This document shows positions 49,122 to 62,752 of a DNA stretch of 64,000 nt, in pieces. Where the stretch lies: contig ML769387.1 of assembly GCA_009733575.1 (NCBI GenBank), positions 62,001 through 126,000 of the forward strand, read 5' to 3'. Each line of letters begins with the position of its first letter. Positions within the stretch are counted from its first letter, which is position 1. The notes beneath the pieces are model-generated. The model worked only from the letters and a program-made list of their open reading frames with translations. It ran no database searches and was not told where the DNA came from. This DNA comes from Gymnopus androsaceus JB14. Lineage: Eukaryota; Basidiomycota; Agaricomycetes; Agaricales; Omphalotaceae. Made by a program: the position numbers and the translations under genes.

Positions 49122-51147
49122 CTAAGCCAAGCATTGACTGAAGTAGGCGTTGTTTACTTGGCAGGTAGACCCAGCAGCGCAAACAGTTGGTCCAGTCCAG
49201 CCAATGCCACCACTAGAAGATAAAAGGTTTGGTCAGAATAAAGAGAGGGCCATATGTTGAACTTACCATTGGCCGAACACGGTTTGTGTCGCGGCAGGTG
49301 CAGTACCTGTGCCTGTGCCAGTTCCAGTTCCAGTTCCAGTGGTTCCGGTGGCGCTGAATGTCGAGCCGATGGCACCGAACTTGATGTTGGAGAAGATGAC
49401 ATGGGCATTGGGAGACGCAGCCTCGACGGCGGCGGAACTACCAGAGGTAGTCGGGCAAGTTCCTCGGGCGTCACCTGGTGCAGTTCCAGTGGTAGGGAAG
49501 TCGCTGTCGAGCCAGAGCATGTTCACCTATTCCAAGTCAGAACGGTTTCATTTCTGTGTCTGTTTTTCCACTTACGGCGGTGTCATCCCAGATGGACATA
49601 ACCAAGACCATACCAGTGTTGAAGGCTTCACCCATAGCTGCCAATCCACCCTTCTGGTCAAAGGTGTCAGTCTCGGCAAAGGCTGTAGTTTCTTGCTCGC
49701 AGAACTCAGTCGAGATCGCGTTGGTAGGAGTGATGCCGGATACGTCCGTCATAGCGTTTTGGATAACTTTTCCGTTCTGAACATAGATACGGTTGATGGA
49801 AGAAAGAGTACCAGTGCTCTCGTTGTTCGAAGAGATAAACTGGGTGACAACAGTGATAGGCTGAGTGGTGTCAACAGTCAATCCGGGGCCGTAGAAGTCG
49901 GTGGCACCAAGACGGAACGGGTTGAAGTCGCAGCCAGCCTGGTCACAGAACCCGGCGGTGGAGTTGGCCTGAGAACACTCGGTACCAGTGCAGGCCGTTT
50001 GTTCAGTCACAGTGCAAGCGTGAGCAGTCAAAGCTGTCGAAATCGAGTTGGCTTCCCAAATCTGATGAACCTTGAGTGGACCTTTGATGTGAATGTTTTA
50101 TGAGGACTTACATCCATCTCAGCACAGCAGGTACCCATGCTACCTGTTCCACTGTTACCGTTAGGGTCCTGAGGGTTAGCCGTCTGCATACATATGCTAG
50201 GCCGTTAGTAATACTATATTCAGCCTGGTTACAGGAAGTTTGAGCGCACCCAGTCAACAATGTTAGCCACTCCATCGATGAACTTGATGTCCCGAGGGCA
50301 TTGAGAGTCACAGTAACCAGTTCCGTATTGAGCGCCGGCCTTGTTAGTGGGGAATCGAGCCTATAGGACCAGTTGAGAAGTCATATATATTTGATCATAT
50401 GTATTCAAACTTACAACACCACCGTCTGCGTCCATTTGCGAGAAGTAGAGGGCTCCGTTAATACCACAAGGGAGGGTAGAAACATCGACGGTAAATGTGA
50501 ATTCCTGGTTGACCAGTTTGAAGATCTCGTATTCGGTCTCGCTTCCAGCAGCCATCAAGTACAGGCGGGAACCGACGTTCTTTTGCTCAGAGACTGTCAC
50601 ATAGCCGAGAGTCAAAGAGTCACCGGTGGTGGTAACACCGTAGGTCTCTGGAAATCTTATTAGATCTGAATGTGATAGATATGAAGACCAATTTACGTTC
50701 GTATTCAGCTCCATCGAGTGCACACTCTTGAGTGCTATGGATATGTTAGAAAATTATCTGCACAAATAGATGACGGACTTCGTACCAGACAGTTGGGCCT
50801 GTAGATAGAATGCATTAGGACATAGAAGAATTTGTGAAAAAGTAGGGTTATCGTACTTGTGCAAATACTAAGGTCCCATTCGTTGCCTGTTAATGAAATG
50901 AATACACAAATGATGATACCAGGAGAAGAAGTCGCGTACCCTCGTAACAGTTAGTCGCGGAACCAACTTGGTGCAGGAAACGCCAGTTCGCGTCAACGAC
51001 AACTGATCCTTGCACAGTCGAGCAACCCGATGCGGTACATGTCTCCCAGGTAAGAGGAGGGTGAACCTCAGGTGTGAGTGTACCGACCTGTTGACCGTAA
51101 GCGACAGCGAAGAAAGTAAAGGAGATGAGAGCAGCAGAGCGGAACAT
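49122..51147 (-). CDS. GH7 cellobiohydrolase with C-terminal CBM1
   Basis: Same enzyme family as the gene at 45017-46810 and close in sequence: [66 protein letters not shown] then IWEAN (catalytic acids), [17 protein letters not shown] and [20 protein letters not shown]. It then has a Thr/Gly repeat linker (TGTGTGTGTGT) and, after an intron, a fungal CBM1 ([20 protein letters not shown], then [12 protein letters not shown]) with the aromatic and four Cys positions expected, though one cellulose-binding aromatic is F. About nine introns, all GT-AG; frames are open. The CBM1 should anchor it to crystalline cellulose. About 510 aa. Confidence 0.93.
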
Positions 51148-51198
51148 CCTTGACGATTGTTGTAAACCGATAGAGACTGTACGACGAGAAACCGACTC

Positions 51199-51206
51199 CT
51201 TTTATA
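51199..51206 (-). promoter_or_regulatory. TATA box of GH7 copy 2
   Basis: TATAAAAG on the minus strand, 52-59 bp upstream of the ATG, equivalent to the box before copy 1. Confidence 0.6.
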
Positions 51207-51893
51207 CCAATGAGGATCTGCCATTATGAAGAAAACCAAAGGAAGGTCGCATCCAGTCTTGCGGATTTTTTCCGAGCAAGGTCGTTGACCCGCGCATTTT
51301 CCGCCAGTACGCCCGCAATCCCTATTCTGTGCTGAGTTTCTTGTAGTTGGAAATTGAAAAGCAGCGACCAGTCATAGGAAAGCTCGGCGGTAGCAGCCAC
51401 CGGACATTTCTCGTGATATTTGCTCAATCACTGGCCCAGATCTAGAGGAAGCAGCCATGAGAAGACATGTCTAGAGCTTGCATAGAGTTAAAGTCAGAGT
51501 TCGTGACAGCGTAGAAAAATGCTTCCAGGTATAGGAACGCTAATAGGTTTGTTTTAGTGCTTTCTGACGGCGATTGAATGAGTACCTGAGCGTTCAATGA
51601 TGAACGCGACCACATGAGGACAGCTTCGTTGAGAAACACAAATCTCTCAGTCACCGTCCTTCGAACATTGCTACCGTATGGTTTCTCCGACTCCGACGTC
51701 GTTCCAAATGTTGAAATGAAGTTTGTGCACTCCAATCTTCTTCCTCCAACTCCGAGTTACGCCAAGAGAAAGTCAAAGATAGATATTAGAATAGGGTAAT
51801 TAAAAACGGTACTTGACAATGACAGCTCGACGCTTATAGCTTTCATATTGTGCTATAGACAGAAACGGACCTTGATCTATACCTGGATGAATT
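51207..51893. other. Intergenic
   Basis: Promoter side of GH7 copy 2. Short ORFs only; no gene recognised. Confidence 0.5.
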
Positions 51894-52150
51894 GAAAAGG
51901 GCCTGGAAAGTGTAAAGGTAAAGAAAGTTAAGTCACAATGGATGAAAAAGAGGTTAAAAATTCGGTAAAACATCATCTTTGAGAATCAGGAGGCCGAGTG
52001 CAAGGCAGTACGTCTGGGTGCGAAAAGGGCCTGGAAAGTAAAGTCAAAGAAAGTAAAGTCACAATGGATGAAAAAGTGAAGTTAAAAATTCGGTAAAACA
52101 TCATCTTTGAAAATCAAGAGGCCGAGTGCAAGGCAGTGGTCGTCCGGGAG
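51894..52150 (+). repeat. Tandem duplication of a 128-bp unit
   Basis: GAAAAGGGCCTGGAAAGT at 51894 recurs at 52022. The two copies stay aligned through AAGTCACAATGGATGAAAAA, AAATTCGGTAAAACATCATC and GGCCGAGTGCAAGGCAGT with a few indels and substitutions. Not coding. Confidence 0.85.
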
Positions 52151-52268
52151 CGGGTTACCTTGCATCGGGATAATTCTCGGAGACCGACCACTTCTTGAAT
52201 TTAATGAGCCTTCCTCCTCCTCCCAACGACTTGAAGAGCAGGTGACTAATAACATCCGTTCAATGAAT

Positions 52269-53519
52269 TTATTGTACAACAGCTGCTAAATTTGCACGTC
52301 TCCATATTTCCGATTCGCTAGTATGACCGATTCGCTTGGCATTACGCATCCTGGGGACCAATCCATCCAACTTCGCCTCTTTCAACTTGCTTGATTTTAC
52401 CTTCACCACTACTTCCTCCTCTCCCTCTTTCTTGTCATGATGTTGCTTCTGACGTCCCGCAATCCAATTCCGAATGAACGTACTGCTCATCTTTAACCCC
52501 AAGTCTTCCTCGTTTGGAGAGGTATGCGAAATGACATCGATCTCAAACGTCGTGAGCGCTGGAAATCCTTTCTTTTTTCGATATTCAGCGACTGCAGCTT
52601 TATGATGAGTAGTTTACAGGAAATAATATGAAGTGCATACGCACTCTTTTCAGCGCCGCCGACAGTCTCTCGACTGACAACCAAGCCCTGAATGTTGGGA
52701 TCCGTTCCTGTTGGTCCATACGTGTCGCTAATCATGACAATGTCGTATTCGAACCCTTTATCCATCGGAGTCTGTACTCTACTGGGTTTGAACATCTCCA
52801 GAAATGAACGCACATTAGCTTGGCGCGTTTCCAGAGATTCCAGGATATGGGCATTGGATTTAGATGAGAGAAGGGCATGGTCTGAAACCCCGACAATGAC
52901 CTTCTGGTTGGCTAGCCAAGCGGCTATGCTCAGAAGGATTTTGTGTCCAGGATGAAGATGATCAAATGTTCCGCCAAGAGCTACGACGGATAGTGGATGT
53001 GTGACTTCTGCTTCAGGCGGGGTGACGGCTGGATCAGACGCGGAGTCGATATCGACAGATACCCAGTGGTGAGGGATGCTGAGCAGAGGAAGCGGAAGAG
53101 ATATTGGAACCAAGTCTATAGAACGGATTATAAATTGAGGCGCTTTAATATCATTTAGTGATCCTACCTCCAGAGATACGATAGAGCATGTCGCATTCGC
53201 CGATGCATTCTGGCAGAGGATCATCTACGCTCTTCAGTAGAACGTCGATCTGCATAATAATCTTGTCCATATCCTGGGCAACCTTGGTTGCCTGAACGTA
53301 GACAAAGGTTAACAGCCGCTGAACATCTTTCCAACTCTGCGTGTGCGATATGGCGCCAGCATTGAAAAAAGGCGAAAAGAGAACAATGTACAAATGGTTA
53401 TGAGCTGTAGTCGCAGCTTCAGTAATCGCCTGTCCAAGAAAATATGGGATAGATAAAGAAGGAAGAGATGCTAGAAGAAGAACACTGGAAATAGCTTTGA
53501 CGGGAGGGTCGGAAGCCAT
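52269..53519 (-). CDS. CAB4: Phosphopantetheine adenylyltransferase (coenzyme A synthesis)
   Basis: Converts 4'-phosphopantetheine and ATP to dephospho-CoA, the penultimate step of coenzyme A synthesis; cytosolic. The catalytic domain begins VVALGGTFDHLHPGHKILLS, a nucleotidyltransferase with the H-x-G-H motif (HPGH). It continues with VIVGVSDHALLSSKSNAH, DIVMISDTYGPTGTDPNI, VVSRETVGGAE and KMSSTFIRNWI (the ISSTxxR-like motif). An N-terminal about 150-residue region (MASDPPVKAISSVLLLASLP) without recognised domain precedes, as in fungal Cab4-type proteins. Two introns; frames are intact. About 383 aa. A Lys/Glu-rich tail ends WRRANLAAVVQ. Divergent from the fumarate reductase gene with about 307 bp between starts. 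Confidence 0.88.
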
Positions 53520-53826
53520 GTTCTTGTCTTATCACTTTTACCGATCATATCAGAAGTGCCTGAGAAGAAAATGCTTAATTAAGGGACAAGCGCGCGGTGA
53601 ATTAAATAGGCGCGCACGATTTGAGCTTCAGTCTACGCTCATCACAAAATGCTATACTTCAAGCAGATTCCAATTTCCCAGCATCGAGCTCGTTTGTATT
53701 CTCGCAATCTAGAGTCCGTTGTCTTGCGAATACGCAGCGATCCAGACTTGCCGTGATCTCAATCTAGACCGTATAACTCCGTATAACGAACCTGCCTTAT
53801 AAATCGCTTGTCATAAAAAGGATCAT
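53520..53826. promoter_or_regulatory. Divergent promoter, CAB4 and fumarate reductase
   Basis: 307 bp between two start codons; no other gene fits. Contains repeated purine/pyrimidine tracts but no canonical TATA that I would call for either gene. Confidence 0.4.
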
Positions 53827-55688
<1,862 letters not shown>

Positions 55689-55887
55689 GTGTAATAAATT
55701 AAAAGATGTACTTGTACTTGGTGTAAATCATCAGCATTGCCTGCTTGCTTACCATTACCAATGCTGAGTATTTGGGCGACGGAGATGCCTGCCGTAATGA
55801 CCGTAACTGGAATAAGATCATTTTGATCTTCGACACCAATCATCAATTGAGCTCTTCGCTCCTTTGGTCGCTCCCTTATAGACCGAA

Positions 55888-58371
55888 ATGGCTTCTTCTC
55901 CACATTCCTTGAATTTTTCCTCACCCAGTCCTAATTCTAAACGTAATTCGTTAACTCAACTTCCCCTTCCTTCAGGAATGAGCACGCCGTCCTCAGCGCA
56001 ATCGCAGCCAATTACTCCGACTACCAACATTTTTCCTGCTTCTGCTGCTTCCAGCACGAAATTACGGAATCCTGGATCACCTACTTCATCTACTTTTCCT
56101 GCCACGCAGTCATTTCCGATCCATCCGAGTACAACGCATGCAGGAGGCATCCAACCTCCTGCCTCGTTTTTCCATCCTTCAAGACCGCATTATTCTCCCC
56201 CAGACTCTCCAACGTCTCATATGCAGACGCTAGAAGATAGGGAAGTCTTCCAGCTTTCAGATCTCAAACGGAACTCGGATAGTACAGAAGAACAATCGGA
56301 GGTGGCTCACGGAAGTGTAATACAGGAGCAGCAGGTGAAGGATTAAAGAGCCGGGAGCCTCTTCTACCCATAGGTGAAGCTCCTAGAACAAATAAACGGA
56401 CCTCGATGGGTAAGGACCGCTCGGATCCGGGTCGGCCTCAGAATTCGAAAACTGGGTCGAGCCGTTTACGAACAAGCTTTGACCTAGTCTTGAACCTCCG
56501 CCGAGGCTTGTCTATGGACTCTCATAAATCCATTCCGACACCAAATCCTGCTGGTCGGTCGCGTCACCGACCAACGCATTCTGCATCCTCTGAAGGCGGG
56601 TTCGGGTCAATAGGCTTCAGCGACAAGCGGAAATTACATGATGAAGAACGAGGGTATCCTACTACACATTTCGCGTCTCTTCGGAGACAGCTATCTCCCA
56701 ATTCCTCGAGTCATGACCCGTCGTTCTTTGTTGCCACTGCACCCGAGTCCTCTCGGATACCTCCGGATACCGGCAGGATACAAACCCAAAATATCGCCTT
56801 CAAAGACTGTTCAGGCAGAGAACGAGAAACGGTATCCATTTGCCGTGCCAATTTACACTCCTCGTGGTCAGATCATCCGTAAATGGCAGCTACACCCCTC
56901 TCGGAATCGATTTACCTTGAGAGGCCATATACTCACTGGAGGTGATTCTCCCTGGGCGTTTATTGTCTGTTTTTCTGTCCTCTGTGCCATCTCGGGGTTA
57001 TGGTTCGCTACAACGTGTCAGTGGTGGTGGTCCCAAGAAGGAGTTGGAGGTAAAGTGATGGTTTGTATTGGAGGGTATTTGGCTTTGCTGGTGTTTTCGA
57101 GTATGCTGAAGACGGTAGGCGTTCTTCTGTTTCTGCATTGGCCAAGCTGACGGGAATCCTTGTACATAGGCATTTACGGATCCTGGTATATTACCTCGGA
57201 ATCTTGATCCTGACCCTCCGTACCCAACCACCTCACCCTCAGACTGGTGGGGTCAGGGCACCTATGCCTAGGGATTTGAAAGTCAGGGCGGATGTGTAAG
57301 TGATTTCTGGTCCTTTTCGTCTTGGTCGACATTTACAAACACATCTTTCAGTGTACGAGTCAAGTACTGTCCCACATGTAAAACTTACCGACCTCCGCGT
57401 TCAAGCCATTGCAAGATGGTAAGTGACATGACTCTCCTTGGCCGCCAAGTTTCATGCTCAATTTCCCTCTACTAGTGCGATAACTGCGTTGATGGATGTG
57501 ATCACCATTGTCAGTGGGTCAACAACTGTATTGGTCGTCGGAACTACACAACGTTCTTTGTCCTTTTACTAACCGCGGTAAGTCTCCGCATAAAGATATT
57601 TTTCTTCCTAAACCCTCCTAATATTCTTCATTCCGAGCAGACGATAACCCTTCTGCTCATCCTTGCCACCTCCGTCGTCCATGTGTACCTTTTGACTAGA
57701 CGCGGTAACCCTGGGACGAATACTGGTCCTATCAGCTTCAAACAAGCGATTAGTACGACACAGGGCGCAGGAAGCGCAGCGGTCTTCTGTCTAAGCGTGT
57801 CGGTTATTTGGCCTGTCTCGGCTTTGTTGAGTTATCATATCAGGGTGGGTACATATACATCGAATGATTTATTGCGATTGCTTACGGTTTTATTGCTATT
57901 CTATAGCTGTTACTTTTGAATATTACAACGATTGAACAGGTGTGTATTTTTTTCTTTCTTTCGGTGTTATTGCTGGTGCCTTTCTACCCGTTGCTTTCTG
58001 TTACATGCCATACGTTCTTCCGTTCCTCCGAAAGTCTTTCATTTTCCCTGTCTGCTGACATGCTCGTTTTACGCGCCCTTCCGACTCCGTTTCCCTCCTC
58101 ATTCATTCCCTTGACAATATCTAATACCCAATTACTAACTGCACTATTCTCATCCACACAGATCCGTAATCAAGCGCACAGAACACTCGTACCAGGGCCT
58201 GCCCCGCCAAATCCCTTCTCACATGGGACATGGCGGCGCAATCTGTTCGCGGTGCTGTGTAGGCCTCGCGGGTATTCGTGGCTTGATGCTAGTGCGCTTG
58301 CGACGGAGGATAGGAGAGGGGTTAATCCTGGATCGCAGGTTGTTGCTGCCGCTGCTTCTGCTAGGCGATGA
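55888..58371 (+). CDS. DHHC palmitoyltransferase (Erf2-like)
   Basis: Membrane S-acyltransferase. Low-complexity Ser/Pro/Thr-rich N-terminus ([20 protein letters not shown]), then [20 protein letters not shown], hydrophobic helices [17 protein letters not shown] and [34 protein letters not shown], the Cys-rich domain [40 protein letters not shown] with the catalytic [12 protein letters not shown], two more helices, and the [20 protein letters not shown] tail (TTxE motif). About seven introns. One-base frame breaks are needed near 56290-56350, between about 56650 and 56830, and near 57240-57250. Its domain order fits Erf2, the Ras palmitoyltransferase, but a partner (Shr5/Erf4) is not in the window. 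Confidence 0.85.
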
Positions 58372-59439
58372 CCCTTGCTTGAGGGGCGGGGTTGGGTGAA
58401 AGGAGAATGAGACAGGAAGATTAGGGTAATCTTGCAGAGCCTGGAGGTTGGGATAATGCTTCCTAGAAGGTTGTTAGGACCTGGTTGGTTGAGGGAGCTC
58501 TTGGCCAAGGTGGCCATACCAGTAGTTTCTCACCTTGGCATCTCCGCGACACTTCTGTGATTTTTAGAGAGCCTTCCGGGTACCCGAGTTTTTTTTTCGG
58601 GAAGGTGCGCAGTGGTTGGAATTTTTTGTCGCGAGGTACTTTACTTGGGGGCACTTACTATTTACGTCCGTCTTCTATCATACTCGTATTCTCGATTATT
58701 TCTCCACGCATATTTTTTATTATCTGCATGCATACATCTTATCACCGTACTGTCTGGCACAATTTTTTTTCATGGGGTTGAACGTATGTGTATTCTGATT
58801 TATCTGGTCGTCCGCCGACCTCCTTCGGTATGTACATATGTGCGGGTCGGTTGTCGGTTTTTTTTAGGCTTAGGCTCCTTAAACCCCTTTGTGTCAGTTT
58901 GTGTCCTTGTCCTTGTCCGAATGTGTGCGAGGAGCTCCACATCCATGAGGTTGCGTGATAAATCATTCAATTTTGGACCTGATTCCTGGGCAGTTCCAAT
59001 TTCATCGGGGAAGGTTTACATTGTACAAACAAATCGGAGTAATCGCAGTAACTCGATGGAGAAGAACATCTATCCATTGGTGGAATCCTCCGGTCAATAG
59101 CCACTATGACTCGAGATTCTGACTTGAGACTCCCGCGAGCAAGCTGGTGTATTGGAGAATACGTCATCGTTCCTCGATCAATCAATTTACTTGAAAAGAA
59201 TGAATTTGACAATTGAAGCGGAGATTGAACCGTGGGCGGCATCAGGTGGCAAAGATGTTGAAGCTTTCCAGGATGCCGACTTCTTCCCCGCGATAGCCAC
59301 AGAAATTGGTGAGTAGAAGGATATCCTTTTAGAGCGGGACTGTTCTAACAAATTAACACAAAAAGTGACAAGAAACAAACTTTGCAGAAAAAGTCTCGCG
59401 TGGAAAGTGATCAAGCCGTGGATATTTTATAAATCCGGA
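58372..59439. other. Intergenic
   Basis: Contains the 3' end of the palmitoyltransferase gene and the promoter of the transcription factor. No gene recognised; an ATG-initiated exon at about 59202 could be an upstream extension of the transcription factor, but it does not read through in frame. Confidence 0.45.
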
Positions 59440-62400
59440 ATGCAAACAAATACGAAATCAGGTTCAGAAAGTCCTTCGGGGCAAAAGTCAAAGCCACCTT
59501 CCTCTCCGCCGTCACTGCCGCCAGTGCCGCCAACCGTTCCGCAACAAAATTCCAAGCCGTCGTCAACCACGAAGAAATCACGGCAAAGAAAGATTGAAGC
59601 CGATTCCAGTAGTGCTCAACGTAGGCTTATTCTCTTCGCTGTTCAACGTTTGTCTTCAATGTACAACTTTAGCTCCAGATCCAGCGCCCCAGCCTCAGCC
59701 TTCAGGCCCAGTTCTCCAGCCATATCCCGGACATCCCTACTATATGAATCCTCACCCCTATCCCATTAACGGGCCTCCGTACCAGCAGCATCCTGCATAC
59801 CCGCCCCAATCTCCGCCAAATCCTGGCGCTCCCCCTCCTCCTCCTCCCCACTATGCCTATCCAATGGCCCCTAGTCCTCATCCGTATTACCACTACCAGT
59901 ATCCTCCGCAGCCAATGATGGTCTACGGAGGCCCCCCGCCTCCTCCTCCTCCCGAGGGTCAGCCTCCCGTTGCTGCTGCTGCTTCTCCTGCTGCTCCGCC
60001 TCCTGCCGCTCTCTCAAAGCGCAAGAGAAAGAGCGCAAAGGAAAAGGCTTCCGATGACGAAGGAGCTTCGGGAACCGATGGGACACGTACACAGGCCCAG
60101 ATCGATGCAAAGAAGCGCACAAAAACAGTGAGCGATATTTACGCCCTTTTATCTTGTCTTAACTCGCTTTAGCAACGTGCCTGTGACTCTTGTCGCACCC
60201 GCAAAATTCGTTGCGATATCCTTGCCGACTCGGATCCGCCCGCCTGCCAACACTGCAGGCAGTATCAGTTCGAGTGTACATTTTTCTTGCCCATCACCGA
60301 GACTCGCTTCAAAAAGAAGAAACTCGAGGCCGAGGAAAATGACAAGGACAAGTCATTTGTTACCAGAGTGGGAGCTCACGATCCTAGACGTGAAATCGGT
60401 GTTCTCGGTATGTTGCTCTTCATTTTCCCACTTCCTTGCTTCAGGGGAGGATTTTGCCTTGTTCTTATGAAACATGGCAGGCGTCACATCCCCTACGCAT
60501 CTTCTTCATTCTCAAGCCACGATCTCATCTCGTGTTTATCAAGGGTACGATGCGAGGTACAACCACTCTTTCGAGGTCAGCAAAAACGGCGACGGTCTTA
60601 TATCCGTCCAAAAGCCTCCCAACGAAGAGCTGCAGGCAAGGCCCGTCGAATACCGTGTCGAGAGGACTCTCATTGAGCAGCTCGTCAACGCCTACTTTAC
60701 CGAAGTTGCACCGCTCTTGCCGGTCATTACTCAGGCAGAGTTTCTTGCTCACTCGACTCCACCGCCCATTTTGCTGTATTCCATGTGTCTTGTCGCGGCT
60801 GCTAGGCGAGAAGTTCCCCAACAAGTATTCGACTCTATCCGCTACACTGTCAATAATATGATAAAGATGGAAGACGTTCTTTCCACTGCGTCTATTGTCA
60901 ACGTACAGTCACTTCTCATCCTTTGCATGACCGGGGATTGTCATTCTCCGTTCGTCCCCACCGCGTTATCCGCATTGTGGATGAGGCTCGGTACAGCTAT
61001 TAGAATGGTAACTGTCGAAACTGCATTTACATAGCCTGTATCTAACGTCAGTCTCCAGGCTCAAGACCTCGGACTTCATCGTTGCGAATCTGTTCCCCAG
61101 AACGTGGAGTTACGGCGTCGACTGTGGGGTGCATGCCTCATTAGCGACAGATGGTATTTCGTCTTCTATTTTCGATTTGACTTTGAGGTGTGACGAAAAG
61201 TGTTTAGGACAAGTCTGACTTATGGACACCCTTACATGATCGATATTCAAGACTGTGACGCTCGTTTGCCTTCGTCTGGAGACCAGAATGATCTTTACAT
61301 GGATGAGCTTGTACGATTGAGTATCATACTCGGTCGCATTCAGAAAGCCCTATACACGCAAGTTTTTTAGATCTCCTTTAAATAATTCCATGTCTAAATA
61401 TTAACAATCCAGTCCTGCCGGTCTAATGGTCGCCACCGATGACCTATTGAACAAACTTTTAAACGACCTCGAGAATTGGAAAGCAAATCTTCCCCACCAT
61501 CTCAGGTTTACGGGTCCCGACAGCCCTCGTACGGCTGGTATGTGTATCACCGTTCCATTAAATGTCCGAGCGTACTAAAGCTCCTTTACTAGGTCTACTC
61601 TACCTCCTCTATGTCTGCGTCAGCATGATGTTCTGGCGTGTCTTCATGCGAATCAGCTATTCGTGCCCTGACCATCTCAAATTTGGTCTGACCGTGAAAA
61701 CATGGAGTACCCTTGTAATGAACACTGGTCAAGCCATTGATTGGCTGGATGCGAACGAGAAGATATACGATGTCTGGCTGCTCGTTGCATATGCTGCTGT
61801 TTCTTTTAGCTTTGTGCAGGTGCGCGCTGTCGATTTCTTGTTTTTTTTTTCCTTCACATGAAATCTAAAATCGGCTTTCTAGTACCACACTTTTGTGAGG
61901 CGCAAAGATGCAGATGCGCAAGCCAAGCTCCGAAAGTTGCGCGATTGTGTTTGTCGGTGGGAGAAGTCTATATCGCCTGACCATATGTCGGCGCGACGCA
62001 AGGTTAGTTTACAGATTCAACCAACGTCTTTATTCCCATTCGCTAACGCTAACGTGTGCTACTGCGCTGTTTAGACGGCAGAAATCATCACGCTACTTTA
62101 CGAAGCTACACAGAGCCCGACTTTGCCAATGGAGGCACCTGCGCTCAACCCGACCGGTGGCGTCAAAGGCAAACAACCACTGGGTATCCTCGACTACAAA
62201 CCAGATCCTACCCGACCTGGAGGAGGCGTTTTTGTCGCAAAGGGAGGTTCCGCTGGTTATCAAGATTTGCCTGCGGGTGTAGTGGTAGAGGGTGAAGAAG
62301 GATCTGAAGGTGTGCATTTTTGGCTTTGCACTTCTCTCTTTATGAATCAAAGTAACCCTGATGGTAATACAGCAGGAGTTGGCTCTCAGATCGAAACAGA

Positions 62401-62752
62401 TGCTTCGGGTTCGGGTTCGATGGTCCACTTCACGCCCTTGACACATGGTAACTCATCCAACCTCAACCCAGCTATGAACATGCAGACGGGTAGTAACCGA
62501 ATCATCAACACTCTGGACACTCCCGCTACAGTCGAAAACCTCGCAGATTTCGCAGTTGCGGATAACGATCTGGAAGGCATGCCTAGTATCATGTTTGATT
62601 GGAGTGCGTTTCCTTTCCAACGTAAAATAAAACGATGCATGCTGATGCGATTACTTATTGTAGGTCAATGGGATAGCTTCTTTTCTCGAATGAACCCGGC
62701 GAGTATGGCAGAAGCTGCTGCTCAGGCTCAGCAGCAGCAGCCATCGTCTTGA
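59440..62752 (+). CDS. Zn2Cys6 fungal transcription factor
   Basis: Nuclear regulator, about 880 aa. Start [20 protein letters not shown]; a Pro/Tyr/Ala-rich segment ([18 protein letters not shown]) and a basic stretch ([11 protein letters not shown], possible nuclear signal). The zinc cluster reads [18 protein letters not shown], then [16 protein letters not shown]: six Cys with C-x2-C-x6-C-x11-C-x2-C-x6-C spacing. The fungal-specific middle domain ([59 protein letters not shown]) follows; a Gly/Ser/Pro C-terminus ends [14 protein letters not shown]. About eleven introns, all in frame; the one at 61358-61412 has a GC donor. Target genes cannot be named; closest resemblance is to basidiomycete TFs with the [10 protein letters not shown] motif after the zinc cluster. 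Confidence 0.88.
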
